From positions 9,734,001-9,798,000 of the forward strand of contig NZ_CP061913.1 in NCBI RefSeq assembly GCF_019904175.1: a stretch of DNA of 64,000 nt. The letters are read 5' to 3'. The stretch comes from Dactylosporangium vinaceum (GTDB taxonomy: Bacteria > Actinomycetota > Actinomycetes > Mycobacteriales > Micromonosporaceae). The translations under genes and the position numbers were made by a program. Shown piece after piece: positions 1 to 8,186 of the stretch. Each line of letters starts with the position of its first letter. Position 1 is the first letter of the stretch. The notes beneath the pieces were generated by a model. The model had not been told where the DNA came from, made no database searches, and saw only the letters and a program-made list of their open reading frames with translations.

Positions 1-135
1 CGGCGCGGCGTCGCCCGGCGCGGCCGGCGGCTGGATAGCCGCCGAGCAGGCGGTGAGAGCGGTCAGGCCGACGGCCATGGTGGCGCCGAGGGCAGCGGTC
101 CGGAATCGCGGTGAAGTCGACACAGTGTGCTCCAT
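1..135 (-). CDS. lipoprotein N-terminus (partial, runs off left edge)
   Basis: Reading leftward from an ATG at 135, 45 codons are open to the window edge. They encode a short charged N-terminus, a hydrophobic stretch and a lipobox of the form LTAC at about residues 28-31, followed by Ser/Ala/Pro, which is the pattern of a lipidated exported protein. An in-frame GTG at 123 is preceded by GGAG and may be the true start. Nothing of the mature domain is visible, so no function can be given. It lies on the same strand as, and just downstream of, the small protein at 63-410. Confidence 0.6.
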   Translation of the reverse strand, partial: MEHTVSTSPRFRTAALGATMAVGLTALTACSAAIQPPAAPGDAAP

Positions 136-410
136 TTCGTGGAATATGGTTCGTCGTGAAGCCGCCAGCCGGCGGATTGCGGCTGGCGCTCGAGTGCTTT
201 CCTGCACAAACGCAGGGCGATTGTTTCGGCCGTTTTCCGGTCGCGGGCCAGGCAGAAGATGCCGACCTGCAGGACGTCCGGTCCGGCGTGGGTGCTGACG
301 TGCTCGAATCCGTCTTCCGGCCCCGCCTGGGCGCCGACCTCCCGGGCCATCGCAGCCGGGTCGAGGGCGGATTCTCCGATCCGTTCAATGATGACGGTGA
401 TCAGGTACAT
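63..410 (-). CDS. small protein of unknown function
   Basis: The ATG at 410 has AGGAG about a dozen bases upstream. The first 85-90 residues look like a compact alpha/beta domain: a strand-like start (MYLITVIIERI), then an acidic helix, then a LQVGIFCLA strand and an RALC-type helix. The last 25 residues are basic and overlap the lipoprotein start at 135 in another frame, so the C-terminus is uncertain. It is divergent from the regulator at 573, and the two share a 160-bp intergenic region, so the regulator is a plausible controller. No family is recognised. Confidence 0.55.
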   Translation of the reverse strand: MYLITVIIERIGESALDPAAMAREVGAQAGPEDGFEHVSTHAGPDVLQVGIFCLARDRKTAETIALRLCRKALERQPQSAGWRLHDEPYSTKWSTLCRLHRDSGPLPSAPPWPSA

Positions 411-572
411 CGCATTGTCGTTCTCCTTTTCGGTGCTGTTTTCCTCCGGTGAGTAATACTGTTCCCGACCGGGGCGCCGGCCGGAAGACCTCGTCGATGT
501 CCCGTTCCGGCCTGGCCGGAAGTGTCCAGCGCGTGCGAGACTCGCGTCGCTCGATCGCTACGGGGGGCTTCT

Positions 573-1553
573 GTGCTGGAGTACTTCGGCCTGGACACGA
601 CCGCCGAGGGCGTCTACCGCCTGCTTCTGGCCCATCCGGCCTGGGGCGTCGCCGAGCTCGCGGCCGAGCTGCAGGTGGGTCCGGACGCGGTCCGGGCCGC
701 GCTGGACGCGCTGTTCGAGCTGTCGCTGCTGCGCCGGTCGGCCGAGCGGGAGTCGCACCTGCGTGCGGTCAGCCCGGCCGTCGGGCTCCAGTCGCTGCTG
801 GCCCAGCAGCAGGCCGACCTGGAGCGGCGCACCCAGCGCATCGCCGCCGGGCAGGCCGCGATGGCGGCCATGGTCGCCGACTACGCGGACAATCAGCCGG
901 CGCGGGCCTCGGCCGACGCGACGCAGGTCGTCGGGATGGACGCGATCCTGCGGGAGATCGAGGAACTTTCCGGCGCCGCCCGCGTCGAGCTGCTCAGCAT
1001 CATGCCCGGCGTGCAGTCGCCGCAGAACGTGGAGGCGGCCCGGTCCAACAACGCCGCGCTCATCGCCCGCAACGTCACGATCCGCACCGCGATGCAGGAG
1101 AGCGCCCGCAACGACCGGGACACCCTCGCGTATGCGCAGAGCCTTACCGATGCCGGTGCCGAGGTCCGGGCCGCGCCGCTACTGCCGCCGCGGATGCTGG
1201 TGTTCGACCGGGCCACCGCGATCGTGCCGATCGACCCGGCGAACACCCGCGACGGCGTGCTCCGCCTGACCGGGCGGGGCGTGGTGACCTCGCTTGTCGC
1301 GCTGTTCGAGCAGGTGTGGACGAGCGCGGTGCCGCTGGGCGCCAGCCGGGCCCGCGACCGCGAAGGCGCGACACCTCAGGAGCGGGAGCTGCTGAAGCTG
1401 CTCGGGCACGGCCACACCGACGAGTCGGCGGCCAAGCGGCTGGGCGTCTCCGAGCGCACCTGCCGCCGGATGATGGCCGACATGATGGAGCGGTTGGGCG
1501 CGCGCAGCCGCTTCGAGGCCGGCCTGCTCGCCGCGCGGGCGGGGTGGCTGTAG
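573..1553 (+). CDS. TrmB-like/LuxR-type transcriptional regulator
   Basis: A 326-residue DNA-binding protein. Residues of about 5-65 resemble a TrmB winged helix that reads AELAAELQVGPDAVRAAL. A central coiled and ligand-domain-like region follows, and residues of about 265-322 form a LuxR/NarL-type helix-turn-helix (ERELLKLLGHGHTDESAAKRLGVSERTCRR). The GTG at 573 is chosen because a GGGGGG ribosome site lies at 562-567; an in-frame GTG at 522 has no clear ribosome site. This architecture is common in actinomycetes, often beside small secreted proteins. The divergent small protein and lipoprotein to the left are the likely targets, by position only. Confidence 0.8.
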   Translation: MLEYFGLDTTAEGVYRLLLAHPAWGVAELAAELQVGPDAVRAALDALFELSLLRRSAERESHLRAVSPAVGLQSLLAQQQADLERRTQRIAAGQAAMAAMVADYADNQPARASADATQVVGMDAILREIEELSGAARVELLSIMPGVQSPQNVEAARSNNAALIARNVTIRTAMQESARNDRDTLAYAQSLTDAGAEVRAAPLLPPRMLVFDRATAIVPIDPANTRDGVLRLTGRGVVTSLVALFEQVWTSAVPLGASRARDREGATPQERELLKLLGHGHTDESAAKRLGVSERTCRRMMADMMERLGARSRFEAGLLAARAGWL

Positions 1554-1668
1554 CAGTACGACCGCGGCGACCGCTGCGGCGCCGGCACCAGCGTCTCGGC
1601 TCTGCACCGCCTGGACGCCGGCGCGCTGACCACAGGTACCACCGCCCGCGCCCGAGCGGTCGTCGACC

Positions 1669-2304
1669 TCACCCTGCTCCGCTGACCGCCACCGCCTCGG
1701 CTCGGCGCCGCCAGCCCACTCCCCGCACGACCCCGACCACCAGCAGGTTGACCGCGGCGACAAGCGTGACAAGCCCCGCCGCCTGCCGGTGCAGCCCGGC
1801 CTCGCCGAGGGCCAGCCCGACGACGAGCGGCACGTCGACGAGCACCACGACGCCCGCCAGCGCAACCCCGGCCGCCGCCAGCCACGCGTAGGGCGGCCGG
1901 GACCGGACGGTGACCAGGGCTGCCCCGCCCGCACCCAGCAGCACCACACCGACGACGGCCGTCTGCCGCATGATCGCCTCGCTGGAGCCCCACTGGAGCA
2001 GGGCCAGCGCCGCCCCGAGGTACACCCCGGCGAGCATCAGCAACGCCAGCCCGGCGGTGGCCGCCGCGTTCACCGGGCGGGCCCCCGGGCGAACCCGCTC
2101 GACCAGCCCCGCGACGAGGTCCGCCGCCCCGAACCGGGCAACCGCCTCCCGCTCCGCCTCCGCCACCGGCACACCTGCGGCGACCCGCTCGGCGGCAGCC
2201 GTTCGCAGGTGCTGCTCGGCCTCCTCCAACATCCGTCGCCCGGCACTCCCGTGCCCGGCGAGCCGGTCGAACAACTCGTCCAGGTATCGCTCGATGTCGC
2301 TCAC
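1669..2304 (-). CDS. membrane protein with permease-prefix-like N-terminus, partner of PadR
   Basis: 211 residues starting at GTG 2304, which overlaps the PadR stop as GTGA, so the two are translationally coupled. The N-terminal 65 residues (DIERYLDELFDRLAG, then AEREAVARFG) match the helical permease-prefix/DUF1700-type cytoplasmic domain. About four hydrophobic segments follow between residues 75 and 200. Such PadR-plus-membrane-protein pairs are common, and the PadR usually represses its own operon. The longer reading upstream of 2304 overlaps PadR in another frame and is rejected. The molecular role is unknown. Confidence 0.8.
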   Translation of the reverse strand: MSDIERYLDELFDRLAGHGSAGRRMLEEAEQHLRTAAAERVAAGVPVAEAEREAVARFGAADLVAGLVERVRPGARPVNAAATAGLALLMLAGVYLGAALALLQWGSSEAIMRQTAVVGVVLLGAGGAALVTVRSRPPYAWLAAAGVALAGVVVLVDVPLVVGLALGEAGLHRQAAGLVTLVAAVNLLVVGVVRGVGWRRRAEAVAVSGAG

Positions 2305-2633
2305 GCCAACCCCTCCACAGCGCCCGGCCCCAGGGTGGCCCGAACCCCTCGCTCGAACACCGTCCACTCCCGCCGCTTGACCGCAACCGCCGCCGCCCCG
2401 GCATCGGTCAGCCGATACACCCGCCGCCGCCGCGGCTGATCGGTACTCCACTCACTGTCGACAAGCCCGTCCCGCTCCAGCCGGTGCAGCGCCGGATACA
2501 CGGTCCCCTCGGGCAGGTCGAACGCCCCGTCCGACCCTTGCCGGAGCGCCGCGATGAGCGCGTAGGCATGCACGGGCCCCACCCGCCGCAACGTGGCGAG
2601 TAACAGGAGGTCCAGATGCCCGCGCAGGTCCAT
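2301..2633 (-). CDS. PadR family transcriptional regulator
   Basis: 110 residues with the PadR winged-helix core: LDLLLLATLRRVGPVHAYAL, then EGTVYPALHRLERDGLV and RRRVYRLTDAG. The family acts as dimeric repressors that release DNA on binding small molecules. The ATG at 2633 is chosen because it begins the conserved domain and sits just inside the palindrome at 2635-2648. The upstream extension to 3014 lies over the integrase relic in another frame and is not used. It is the first gene of a two-gene operon with the membrane protein at 1669-2304. Confidence 0.9.
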   Translation of the reverse strand: MDLRGHLDLLLLATLRRVGPVHAYALIAALRQGSDGAFDLPEGTVYPALHRLERDGLVDSEWSTDQPRRRRVYRLTDAGAAAVAVKRREWTVFERGVRATLGPGAVEGLA

Positions 2634-2634
2634 A

Positions 2635-2648
2635 CCTAGAAAGCTAGG
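2635..2648. promoter_or_regulatory. palindromic operator ahead of PadR
   Basis: CCTAG AAAG CTAGG is a perfect 5-bp inverted repeat with a 4-bp spacer. It lies one base upstream of the PadR start codon. PadR proteins commonly repress themselves from such sites, and the placement would block transcription or a short-leader transcript. CTAG is rare in this genome, which makes the double occurrence stand out. Assignment to this PadR is by position. Confidence 0.55.
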
Positions 2649-2672
2649 CATTGAAGCCGCGGCGGTCAAGCG

Positions 2673-3429
2673 CATGTCCTGCCGCACCTCGGGCCCCGGA
2701 AGCTCAAAGGGTTGACGGCGACCGACATAAACCGCTGGTTGGCCGGGCGGGCGAAGGTGCTGAGCACGGCGAGCCTCAGCCAGGTGTACTCCTGCCTGCG
2801 GCGCGCGGTGCGCCGGGCGATGGCGCGCAACCGGGTCGCCCGCAATGTGCTCGAACTGTGCGACCTCCCGGCCGGCCGAACCGGACGACCATCCAAATCG
2901 CTCACGTTGGAGCAGGCGTCCGCACTGCTCAAGGCGGCGGAGGGCACTCCGTTCTACGCCTACCTGGTGCTGTCGCTGCTCGTCAGTCCGGGAGCACGGC
3001 GACACCAAGACCAAGAAGTCTCGCCGAACGCTGGCTCTGCCTGCCCTGTGCGTCTACGCGCTCAGGCTGCACAAGCAGTGGCAAGACGGCGCCCGGAGGC
3101 GGGCGGACGCCGACTGGCAGCAGACCGGCTTGGTGTTCACCTCGCAGGTCGGGACGGCGCTCGATGCCGCCAACGTGCGGCGGTGGATGCGCCGGGTGGC
3201 GAAGGCGGCCGGGCTCGACGCGAAGCAGTGGACGCCCCGGGAGCTACGCCACAGCTTCGTGTCGATCGCCTCGGCGCTCGGGCTGACCCTGGAGCAGATC
3301 GCCGACCTTGTCGGGCACGCCGGGACGAGGGTCACCGAGGCGGTCTACCGCCACCAGCTCCGGCCGGTACTGCCGAGTGGAGCGGAGATCATGAACGGCA
3401 TGTTCGGGGTGCCGGGGGAGGCCGCGTAG
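2673..3429 (+). pseudogene. truncated, frameshifted tyrosine integrase (older element relic)
   Basis: Reading from about 2673 this matches the intact integrase at 14988-16100 from its residue 100 onward (PRKLKGLTATDINRWL against ARKLRALSATDVDKWL). At about 2985 roughly 30 codons are missing and the frame shifts. The lost part contains the TGARTEELR motif with the first catalytic arginine. The remainder (GDTKTKKSRRTLALP, PRELRHSF, GHAGTRVTEAVYRH) is intact to a stop at 3429. The N-terminal ~100 residues are also gone, so it cannot be active. It ends 67 bp before a 45-bp tRNA-Val att copy, the same order as in the intact element. Confidence 0.9.
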
Positions 3430-3452
3430 CGACTTAGACCCCCTGAACGAAT

Positions 3453-3488
3453 CAGAGGCCGTTTCCGGATCACCGGAAACGGCCTCTG
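3453..3488. terminator. perfect 16-bp hairpin after the integrase relic
   Basis: CAGAGGCCGTTTCCGG, the loop ATCA, then the exact complement. It stands between the relic's stop and the left att repeat. A hairpin with the same CAGAG/CTCTG base but a different upper stem stands at 16128-16162 after the intact integrase. A bidirectional terminator separating integrase and tRNA transcription is the simplest reading. Confidence 0.75.
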
Positions 3489-3496
3489 ACCTGCTG

Positions 3497-3541
3497 GTGG
3501 GCGATACTGGGTTTGAACCAGTGACCTCTTCCGTGTCAAGG
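3497..3541. repeat. attachment site copy (displaced tRNA-Val 3' end)
   Basis: This 45-bp segment is identical to 16169-16213. It contains the 3' half of tRNA-Val(GAC) on the minus strand: anticodon stem 3' side, T arm and acceptor 3' strand. Beyond 3541 the sequence no longer continues as tRNA. It marks the left junction of the inserted element and the right junction of the older relic. Confidence 0.92.
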
Positions 3542-3832
3542 TGCAACAAGCACCCTATGGCCTGCGAAGGTGTCCGCTTGACTGCGATTGCCGCGCCTCC
3601 GCCGTCCGCGTGTGTTCGCTCGCGTCCAGCACTGTTGGCACTCAATCCGGCACTCAGTCGAATTGCAAGCCGAGGCGGTCCACACCGAGAGCAACCTTGT
3701 GACCAATATAGGTTCTTTAGTCTAGCTTGACCGGAAACCTATCACCCCTCTGGGGACTTTTCAGAAAATCTGATTTGCTGTAAAGCAGCGTTCAATAACC
3801 GAAGGGTTGCGCCGGATGGTTACAGTCAATGG
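3542..3832. other. AICE left-end noncoding region
   Basis: About 290 bp with no convincing gene, changing from GC-rich to AT-richer DNA around 3700. It adjoins the att site and so probably holds integrase arm sites and the promoter of the cargo gene at 3833. I see no strong hairpin. A TTGACC at 3728 could be a -35 element, but no matching -10 is clear. Confidence 0.4.
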
Positions 3833-5161
3833 ATGACCTCAGATTTCAGGCCAGCAACGTATTTCGGCGTTGCTGATATTAGGCTGGAGCGCCTAATCGA
3901 CCAGCAAACGTTCGAACGCCTCTTAGTTGAGGCAATCCTTTTTGAGCCGAGTATAGTTGTATCCGACGTATTTCTTTTCCACCCGTTGGTGCGAAATCAC
4001 ATCGAGCGCTCAGCTTCATCGGGCGCGCAATCGCTATTTGAAACCGCACTCGTTGAGGGCGTGGTAATTCCCGCCGTGCGAAAGCCTGTAAGCGGATTGG
4101 GAGGAATCTCGAGTTCGCTTACCGAAAAAGACGTGGACGGACTGGGAATTCCGAGAAATGTTTTTGTTGGGCTTTCCAGCAGATATAACCTGCTCATTGC
4201 TCGGAACTGGGAGCCGCGACACTGGGCACCCAAGATGGCCGACCGGTTTTACAACCTCCTTGATGGCTCTCTGGGTGTCGACACACCACCGCACGTATCG
4301 ATGAAGGAACTGTGGGAAGATTCCAAGGACCTGCGCACAGAATTGATTCAAGAGGCTTATTCTGCGGAAGTTGCTAACGGAGGCTATGGCGTACGGCGCG
4401 CCGATGTAATCACCAGGGCTGGTCGTTATATGGGCGTAGTCGCTGCCGGACAGAACGAGCCGAACGGCAATAATATCGTCGACCTTCTAAAAGATGATCC
4501 TAGGAAACGGAGGGTTGCGGAAAAATTCTTCGATTGGATTGACGAGATCTATCGCCTGAACCAGGCATTGAGCTTTGGATCGTACCCGATGACTGTCGCG
4601 CAAAAAAAGTCCGATTTTGCTCTTATCGGGCGAGCTATGCTTACCGCGAAGAATCTCCGCTATGTCGTCACGGAGTCTGCAAGAACGTCAGGAACTACGG
4701 AACGGCTATACTTGCATACCCGCATTCCGCGACTTGACTATCTCGCGAAATTGGAACCAACTAAAATATTGGAGCTACGCAACTACGGTCACGACTGGCG
4801 TTCGAAAGCAGAGGCTTTCGTAGCGATGCCGACAAGTACTTCAAGGTTGGCAGCTGAAAAGGCGTTGGAGGTATTCGCCAAAAAATTAAGGTCAGACGTC
4901 AAGATGGACAAACTAGAGGCAACTAAGTTTGTTCTTATTGCAACACTTGGGACGCAACTGCTTAGCCCGCCGGTAGAATTCATCGAGAGTCACTTCCAAA
5001 CGTTGCCTTGGCATGTGATCGCCTCATTTGTGACAGGAGGTATCGTCGCGGCGGGCTTCGTGCGCGCGATGCACAATGAGACGGTCTCAGTTTCACGCGG
5101 TGATACGATCCGGCAGATCACCAGCTTGCACAGGGCCTCACCAGGGGAGCATGGCGTATGA
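3833..5161 (+). CDS. AICE cargo protein of unknown function with C-terminal membrane segments
   Basis: 442 residues; no family recognised. The gene is clearly AT-richer than its surroundings and uses codons that are rare elsewhere in the window (TTA, ATA, AGA), a sign of recent transfer. The N-terminal three quarters appears soluble, with an IARNWEPRHW patch near residue 125 and a basic TAKNLRYVV region near 275. Two hydrophobic stretches near the end (KFVLIATLGTQLL and VIASFVTGGIVAAGFV, about residues 365-420) could anchor or perforate a membrane. The stop overlaps the next ATG (ATGA), so it is co-translated with the cupin-like protein. Cargo position beside att, AT bias and a terminal hydrophobic pair would fit a defence or abortive-infection effector, but that is inference. 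Confidence 0.75.
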   Translation: MTSDFRPATYFGVADIRLERLIDQQTFERLLVEAILFEPSIVVSDVFLFHPLVRNHIERSASSGAQSLFETALVEGVVIPAVRKPVSGLGGISSSLTEKDVDGLGIPRNVFVGLSSRYNLLIARNWEPRHWAPKMADRFYNLLDGSLGVDTPPHVSMKELWEDSKDLRTELIQEAYSAEVANGGYGVRRADVITRAGRYMGVVAAGQNEPNGNNIVDLLKDDPRKRRVAEKFFDWIDEIYRLNQALSFGSYPMTVAQKKSDFALIGRAMLTAKNLRYVVTESARTSGTTERLYLHTRIPRLDYLAKLEPTKILELRNYGHDWRSKAEAFVAMPTSTSRLAAEKALEVFAKKLRSDVKMDKLEATKFVLIATLGTQLLSPPVEFIESHFQTLPWHVIASFVTGGIVAAGFVRAMHNETVSVSRGDTIRQITSLHRASPGEHGV

Positions 5162-5571
5162 AAGAAGCAGGACTAGATGATATGGCGCCAAAAGGCTACC
5201 ACTTTGGTTCAGCGCCATCAGAGTCGCTGTTGGACAAAGGTTGGCTTATCGGTCATTTCTTCAAGGATGAGGCCGACGTACGGTCGACCCGCGACGTTGA
5301 GGTGAAGTGGTCCAATCATGCCGAGGGTGAGCAGCGAGACCAATGGACTGCGGGAGAAACGCGCACAACCTTGTCGCTCCTGATTACTGGCCAATTTGAG
5401 ATCGCTCTATCTACCGGAGTTTTCATTCTTAAGAACCCTGGCGACTATTTGTTATGGGATCGGGGAATTGAGCACTCCTGGCGAGCAATTCGAGATAGCA
5501 CCATACTGACCGTCCGTTGGCCTTCAGTGCCTGGGCAGCGTCGATCCAGTGCAATAAAATCTGTGCGATGA
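5158..5571 (+). CDS. small cupin-like protein, co-transcribed with the unknown cargo protein
   Basis: 137 residues. A central run of short beta segments (TTLSLLITGQFEIAL, then ILKNPGDYLLWDRGIEHSWRA, then STILTVRWPS) has the spacing of a single cupin barrel. Relatives in Streptomyces are, in my recollection, often labelled signal peptidase I, but no signal-peptidase Ser/Lys motif or membrane anchor is present. Cupin-type histidines are few, with one in the second motif (EHSW), so metal binding is doubtful and a ligand-sensing or nucleotide-sugar role is possible. It starts inside the stop codon of the 442-aa gene and shares its AT-rich composition. Confidence 0.7.
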   Translation: MKEAGLDDMAPKGYHFGSAPSESLLDKGWLIGHFFKDEADVRSTRDVEVKWSNHAEGEQRDQWTAGETRTTLSLLITGQFEIALSTGVFILKNPGDYLLWDRGIEHSWRAIRDSTILTVRWPSVPGQRRSSAIKSVR

Positions 5572-5617
5572 ATTCCGTGAGTGTAGACGTTGTAAGGCCC
5601 GGCCGCCCGCCGCCATC

Positions 5618-6553
5618 TTAAAGCCAAACGGCCCAAGCATCCGATATCATGGTCGTTAGGTTTGACCGCCGAGGAAGCCATCCAAGCTTGGAGGTTATCA
5701 GTTCGATGTCAGCGACAAGACTTTGAGCTTCTGGTTTTGATGGGTTTCTGATGATCGGCACATGGCGCCCGGTAACCTGCTCCGACGTCGCGATAATTTC
5801 CGCGACGCTGTTGCCATGGCCACTCGCGACATTGAAGATATGTGCGTTTCCCGCGGAAGGGCTTTCGATGGCGGCTCGAAAGGCAGCGGCAGCATCCATC
5901 ACATGTACGAAATCACGGACCGCTGATCCGTCCCCATTCAACATGACGTGATTCGCTTGCCCGGAGATCGCCCGGAAGACGTTTGGAATAATGCGTGCAG
6001 TATCTGTGTCACCGACTTCTCCCGCCGCACCCGCCAGGTTGAATACTCGCAGCACAACCGCATTAATTCCGCCTGTGGCGGCGTAGGCGTTCACAATGTC
6101 CTCAGCGGCCGCCTTTGAAGCTCCGTACGGGCTATTTGGTTGTAAGGGCAGATTCTCTGCCAAGGTGCCCTCGTGGCCAGCGCCATACACCACATGAGAC
6201 GACGCAAAGACAAACCGTGCCGGCTGACGTTCGTGCTTAAATCTGTCAAGTGCGAGGAGTAGATTAAGCGTTCCGCCGGTGTTGACGTCCCAGTAAGTCA
6301 GCGGATCGGCGAACGACTCGCGGCCCTGCGTAACAGCGGCGAGGTGGCACACGCCATCGAAGTTCCCTGTGCGGACAATCGCTGCGACGCGTGCGCGGTC
6401 GCGAATGTCGCCCACGACAAGCTCGGCGGCCGCTGGTGGTTTAGCGTCGGTGCGGCCGCGAGTCATGACAGTGACGTCGTGGCCCGCAGCCTGGAGCTCG
6501 AGCGTGACGGCATGCCCGAGGTAGCCGAGTCCGCCGGTGACCAGTACCCGCAC
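5618..6553 (-). CDS. NAD-dependent epimerase/dehydratase (nucleotide-sugar type)
   Basis: 311 residues from GTG 6553, one base after the regulator stop and preceded by AGGAGG, so translation is coupled. An extended SDR fold is shown by the N-terminal TGGLGYLG dinucleotide motif (residues 7-14), the ASSHVVYG strand carrying the catalytic serine, the YGASK catalytic pair, and a C-terminal substrate region. It resembles UDP-glucose 4-epimerases and related sugar dehydratases. The substrate cannot be told. The 3' end is convergent with the cupin gene. A close but truncated copy lies at 21398-22240 outside the element. Confidence 0.85.
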   Translation of the reverse strand: MRVLVTGGLGYLGHAVTLELQAAGHDVTVMTRGRTDAKPPAAAELVVGDIRDRARVAAIVRTGNFDGVCHLAAVTQGRESFADPLTYWDVNTGGTLNLLLALDRFKHERQPARFVFASSHVVYGAGHEGTLAENLPLQPNSPYGASKAAAEDIVNAYAATGGINAVVLRVFNLAGAAGEVGDTDTARIIPNVFRAISGQANHVMLNGDGSAVRDFVHVMDAAAAFRAAIESPSAGNAHIFNVASGHGNSVAEIIATSEQVTGRHVPIIRNPSKPEAQSLVADIELITSKLGWLPRRSNLTTMISDAWAVWL

Positions 6554-6554
6554 G

Positions 6555-8042
6555 TCAGTTCCTCCTGAGGATCGTGTGGCGGTGTTGCCAGGCCAGCTCA
6601 AGACATCCTGCCGCAGCCGGGGCAAGGCGTCCGCCATGGGCCAGCTCATCCAACACGTGCCGGGTGAACGGCAGGGCTGACGTGGGTTGCACCCTGCCGG
6701 TCTTGACGATGGTGCCTTCGTCGTTGTGGTCGACCATGTCGGCGAACAGCCGGTCGTACGTCTCCCCGTCGAACACCGCCACGGTCAGCAGCTCCCCGTA
6801 CAGGGTCAGCGCGTCGAGCGCGACGCCGAGGCAGAACACGCGGATGCGGCCGGCCGCTCGAGCTGCCTCGAACGAAGCAAGAGGCTCGACGGCGTAGTCG
6901 GCCGGGTTACCGTCGCCGCCGTGTTCGGCGTTGCCGAGGAATTCCTCGCTGAACTCGCGCATGATGTTGCGCCAAAGGTCGAAGTCGGCCGTTTGGGCGG
7001 CCGGCAGGATGCTCGAGGGCTGGAAGACGCCGGCCGGCATGATGTGCAGCATGCCGCCGGCCACGGCGACGTTGCCCGCGCTGCGGTTGTGCAGGACGAA
7101 CGTCGCGCCGTCCGCATCGGCCCGGATGGTCAGGGTGTCGGTGGATGAGACCAGGGCGCGGCGGTAGAGGTCGAACGGGTCGCCGAGATGTCGGCGGAAC
7201 GTCAGGCCGCGCCACGAGGCGGGTGAGATGCCCCCGGCCGCGCCGGTCAGGTGCTGGGCGGCCATCTCGTGCGCGAGCGCCTCGGCGGTGTCGACCATGC
7301 CGAAGTACGTCGAGGTGGCGAAGGCCAGCGCGTCGGCCTGGTCCCAGTCGACGTCGGTCAGACGCCAGGCAAGGCGGTTCTCGAACAGCCGCGGGTGGTC
7401 AACGTCGCGAATGGCCTGGCTGTACCGTGCGTACCGCCGCTCCTCGCTGGCCAGTGGGCGGGTGGCCGCGCTGGCTTCCTCGCTGCCGGTGACGTCCGGC
7501 TCGCCGGCGGCGTTGTCGTAGGCGATGCCGAAGGTGGACAGCTCTCGAGGGGTGCTCGGCAACCAGCTGGGCGGCGCGATGAGTCCAGAGGTGCCGACGC
7601 GCAGCTCGGCGTCGTAGAGGCGCGCAGCTTCTCGAGCCAGGGCGACCCGATGGGCGTTGAGCGCGCGGCGTGTCGTCCTCCACTGCTGCTGGCTCTCGGC
7701 GACGCGGCGGGGCATCTCAGGCCCCTCGGTGTCCGTGCGGATCGCGAACGCGTCGGACTCCTCAGTGCGGGCCGGCGCGGCGGTCACCTTCGGGCGGGTG
7801 AGGCCGAGCTCGGCGACGGAGACGCCGAAGTGCTCGGCGAGCAGCTTGCGGTAGAACGCCGATGGGAAGACCACGCCGCGTTCCCAGCGGCTCAGCTGGT
7901 TGGCGGTGATGGCGAGTCGCCGGCCGTGCACGGCGCCCAGCTCGTTGAGCGCGTCGGCGACATCCTGCTGCGTCTCGCCGGCGTTGTCACGGAGGTTGTA
8001 CAGCACGACGTTCGGTCTTGCCTCAGCCGCGCTCGACGGCAC
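6555..8042 (-). CDS. HTH (XRE-type) regulator with large sensor domain
   Basis: 495 residues. Residues of about 12-75 form an XRE helix-turn-helix (GETQQDVADALNELG, then ITANQLSRWERG, then FYRKLLAEHFGVS). The remaining 400 residues are an uncharacterised domain with no enzyme motif I recognise. It is followed after one base by the epimerase GTG, forming a tight pair, and both are preserved as a decayed pair at 20.99-22.24 kb. A link between regulator ligand and epimerase product is plausible. Two copies of the element-specific word GAGATGCCCC lie inside it (7225 and 7708). Confidence 0.8.
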   Translation of the reverse strand: MPSSAAEARPNVVLYNLRDNAGETQQDVADALNELGAVHGRRLAITANQLSRWERGVVFPSAFYRKLLAEHFGVSVAELGLTRPKVTAAPARTEESDAFAIRTDTEGPEMPRRVAESQQQWRTTRRALNAHRVALAREAARLYDAELRVGTSGLIAPPSWLPSTPRELSTFGIAYDNAAGEPDVTGSEEASAATRPLASEERRYARYSQAIRDVDHPRLFENRLAWRLTDVDWDQADALAFATSTYFGMVDTAEALAHEMAAQHLTGAAGGISPASWRGLTFRRHLGDPFDLYRRALVSSTDTLTIRADADGATFVLHNRSAGNVAVAGGMLHIMPAGVFQPSSILPAAQTADFDLWRNIMREFSEEFLGNAEHGGDGNPADYAVEPLASFEAARAAGRIRVFCLGVALDALTLYGELLTVAVFDGETYDRLFADMVDHNDEGTIVKTGRVQPTSALPFTRHVLDELAHGGRLAPAAAGCLELAWQHRHTILRRN

Positions 8043-8085
8043 TTCGTACCTCCCCAGGTAGTTGCGTTCTGCCCGTTGTGACGCC

Positions 8086-8105
8086 GGATGCCTAGTGGAT
8101 GCCTA
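8086..8105. promoter_or_regulatory. tandem repeat upstream of the XRE regulator
   Basis: GGATGCCTA occurs twice with an 11-bp period (8086-8094 and 8097-8105), 44 bases upstream of the regulator start. One-turn spacing on the same face of DNA suits cooperative binding, so this is a candidate operator for autoregulation. There is no direct evidence for the binder. Confidence 0.4.
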
Positions 8106-8186
8106 CCCGGTGGCGTTTGGCGGGCGAATCGCTGGTGTTCGATGTGGGCTGCTCAGCGGGTTTGCTTAAGGCATGACGGAGATGGC

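Noticed and set aside
449..1891. 480-residue open frame
   Set aside because: It overlaps the regulator at 573-1553 in another frame and is Arg/Ala/Gly-rich without any domain; a high-GC shadow.
5158..5571. signal peptidase I annotation
   Set aside because: No membrane anchor and no Ser/Lys catalytic motif; the beta-strand pattern fits a cupin.
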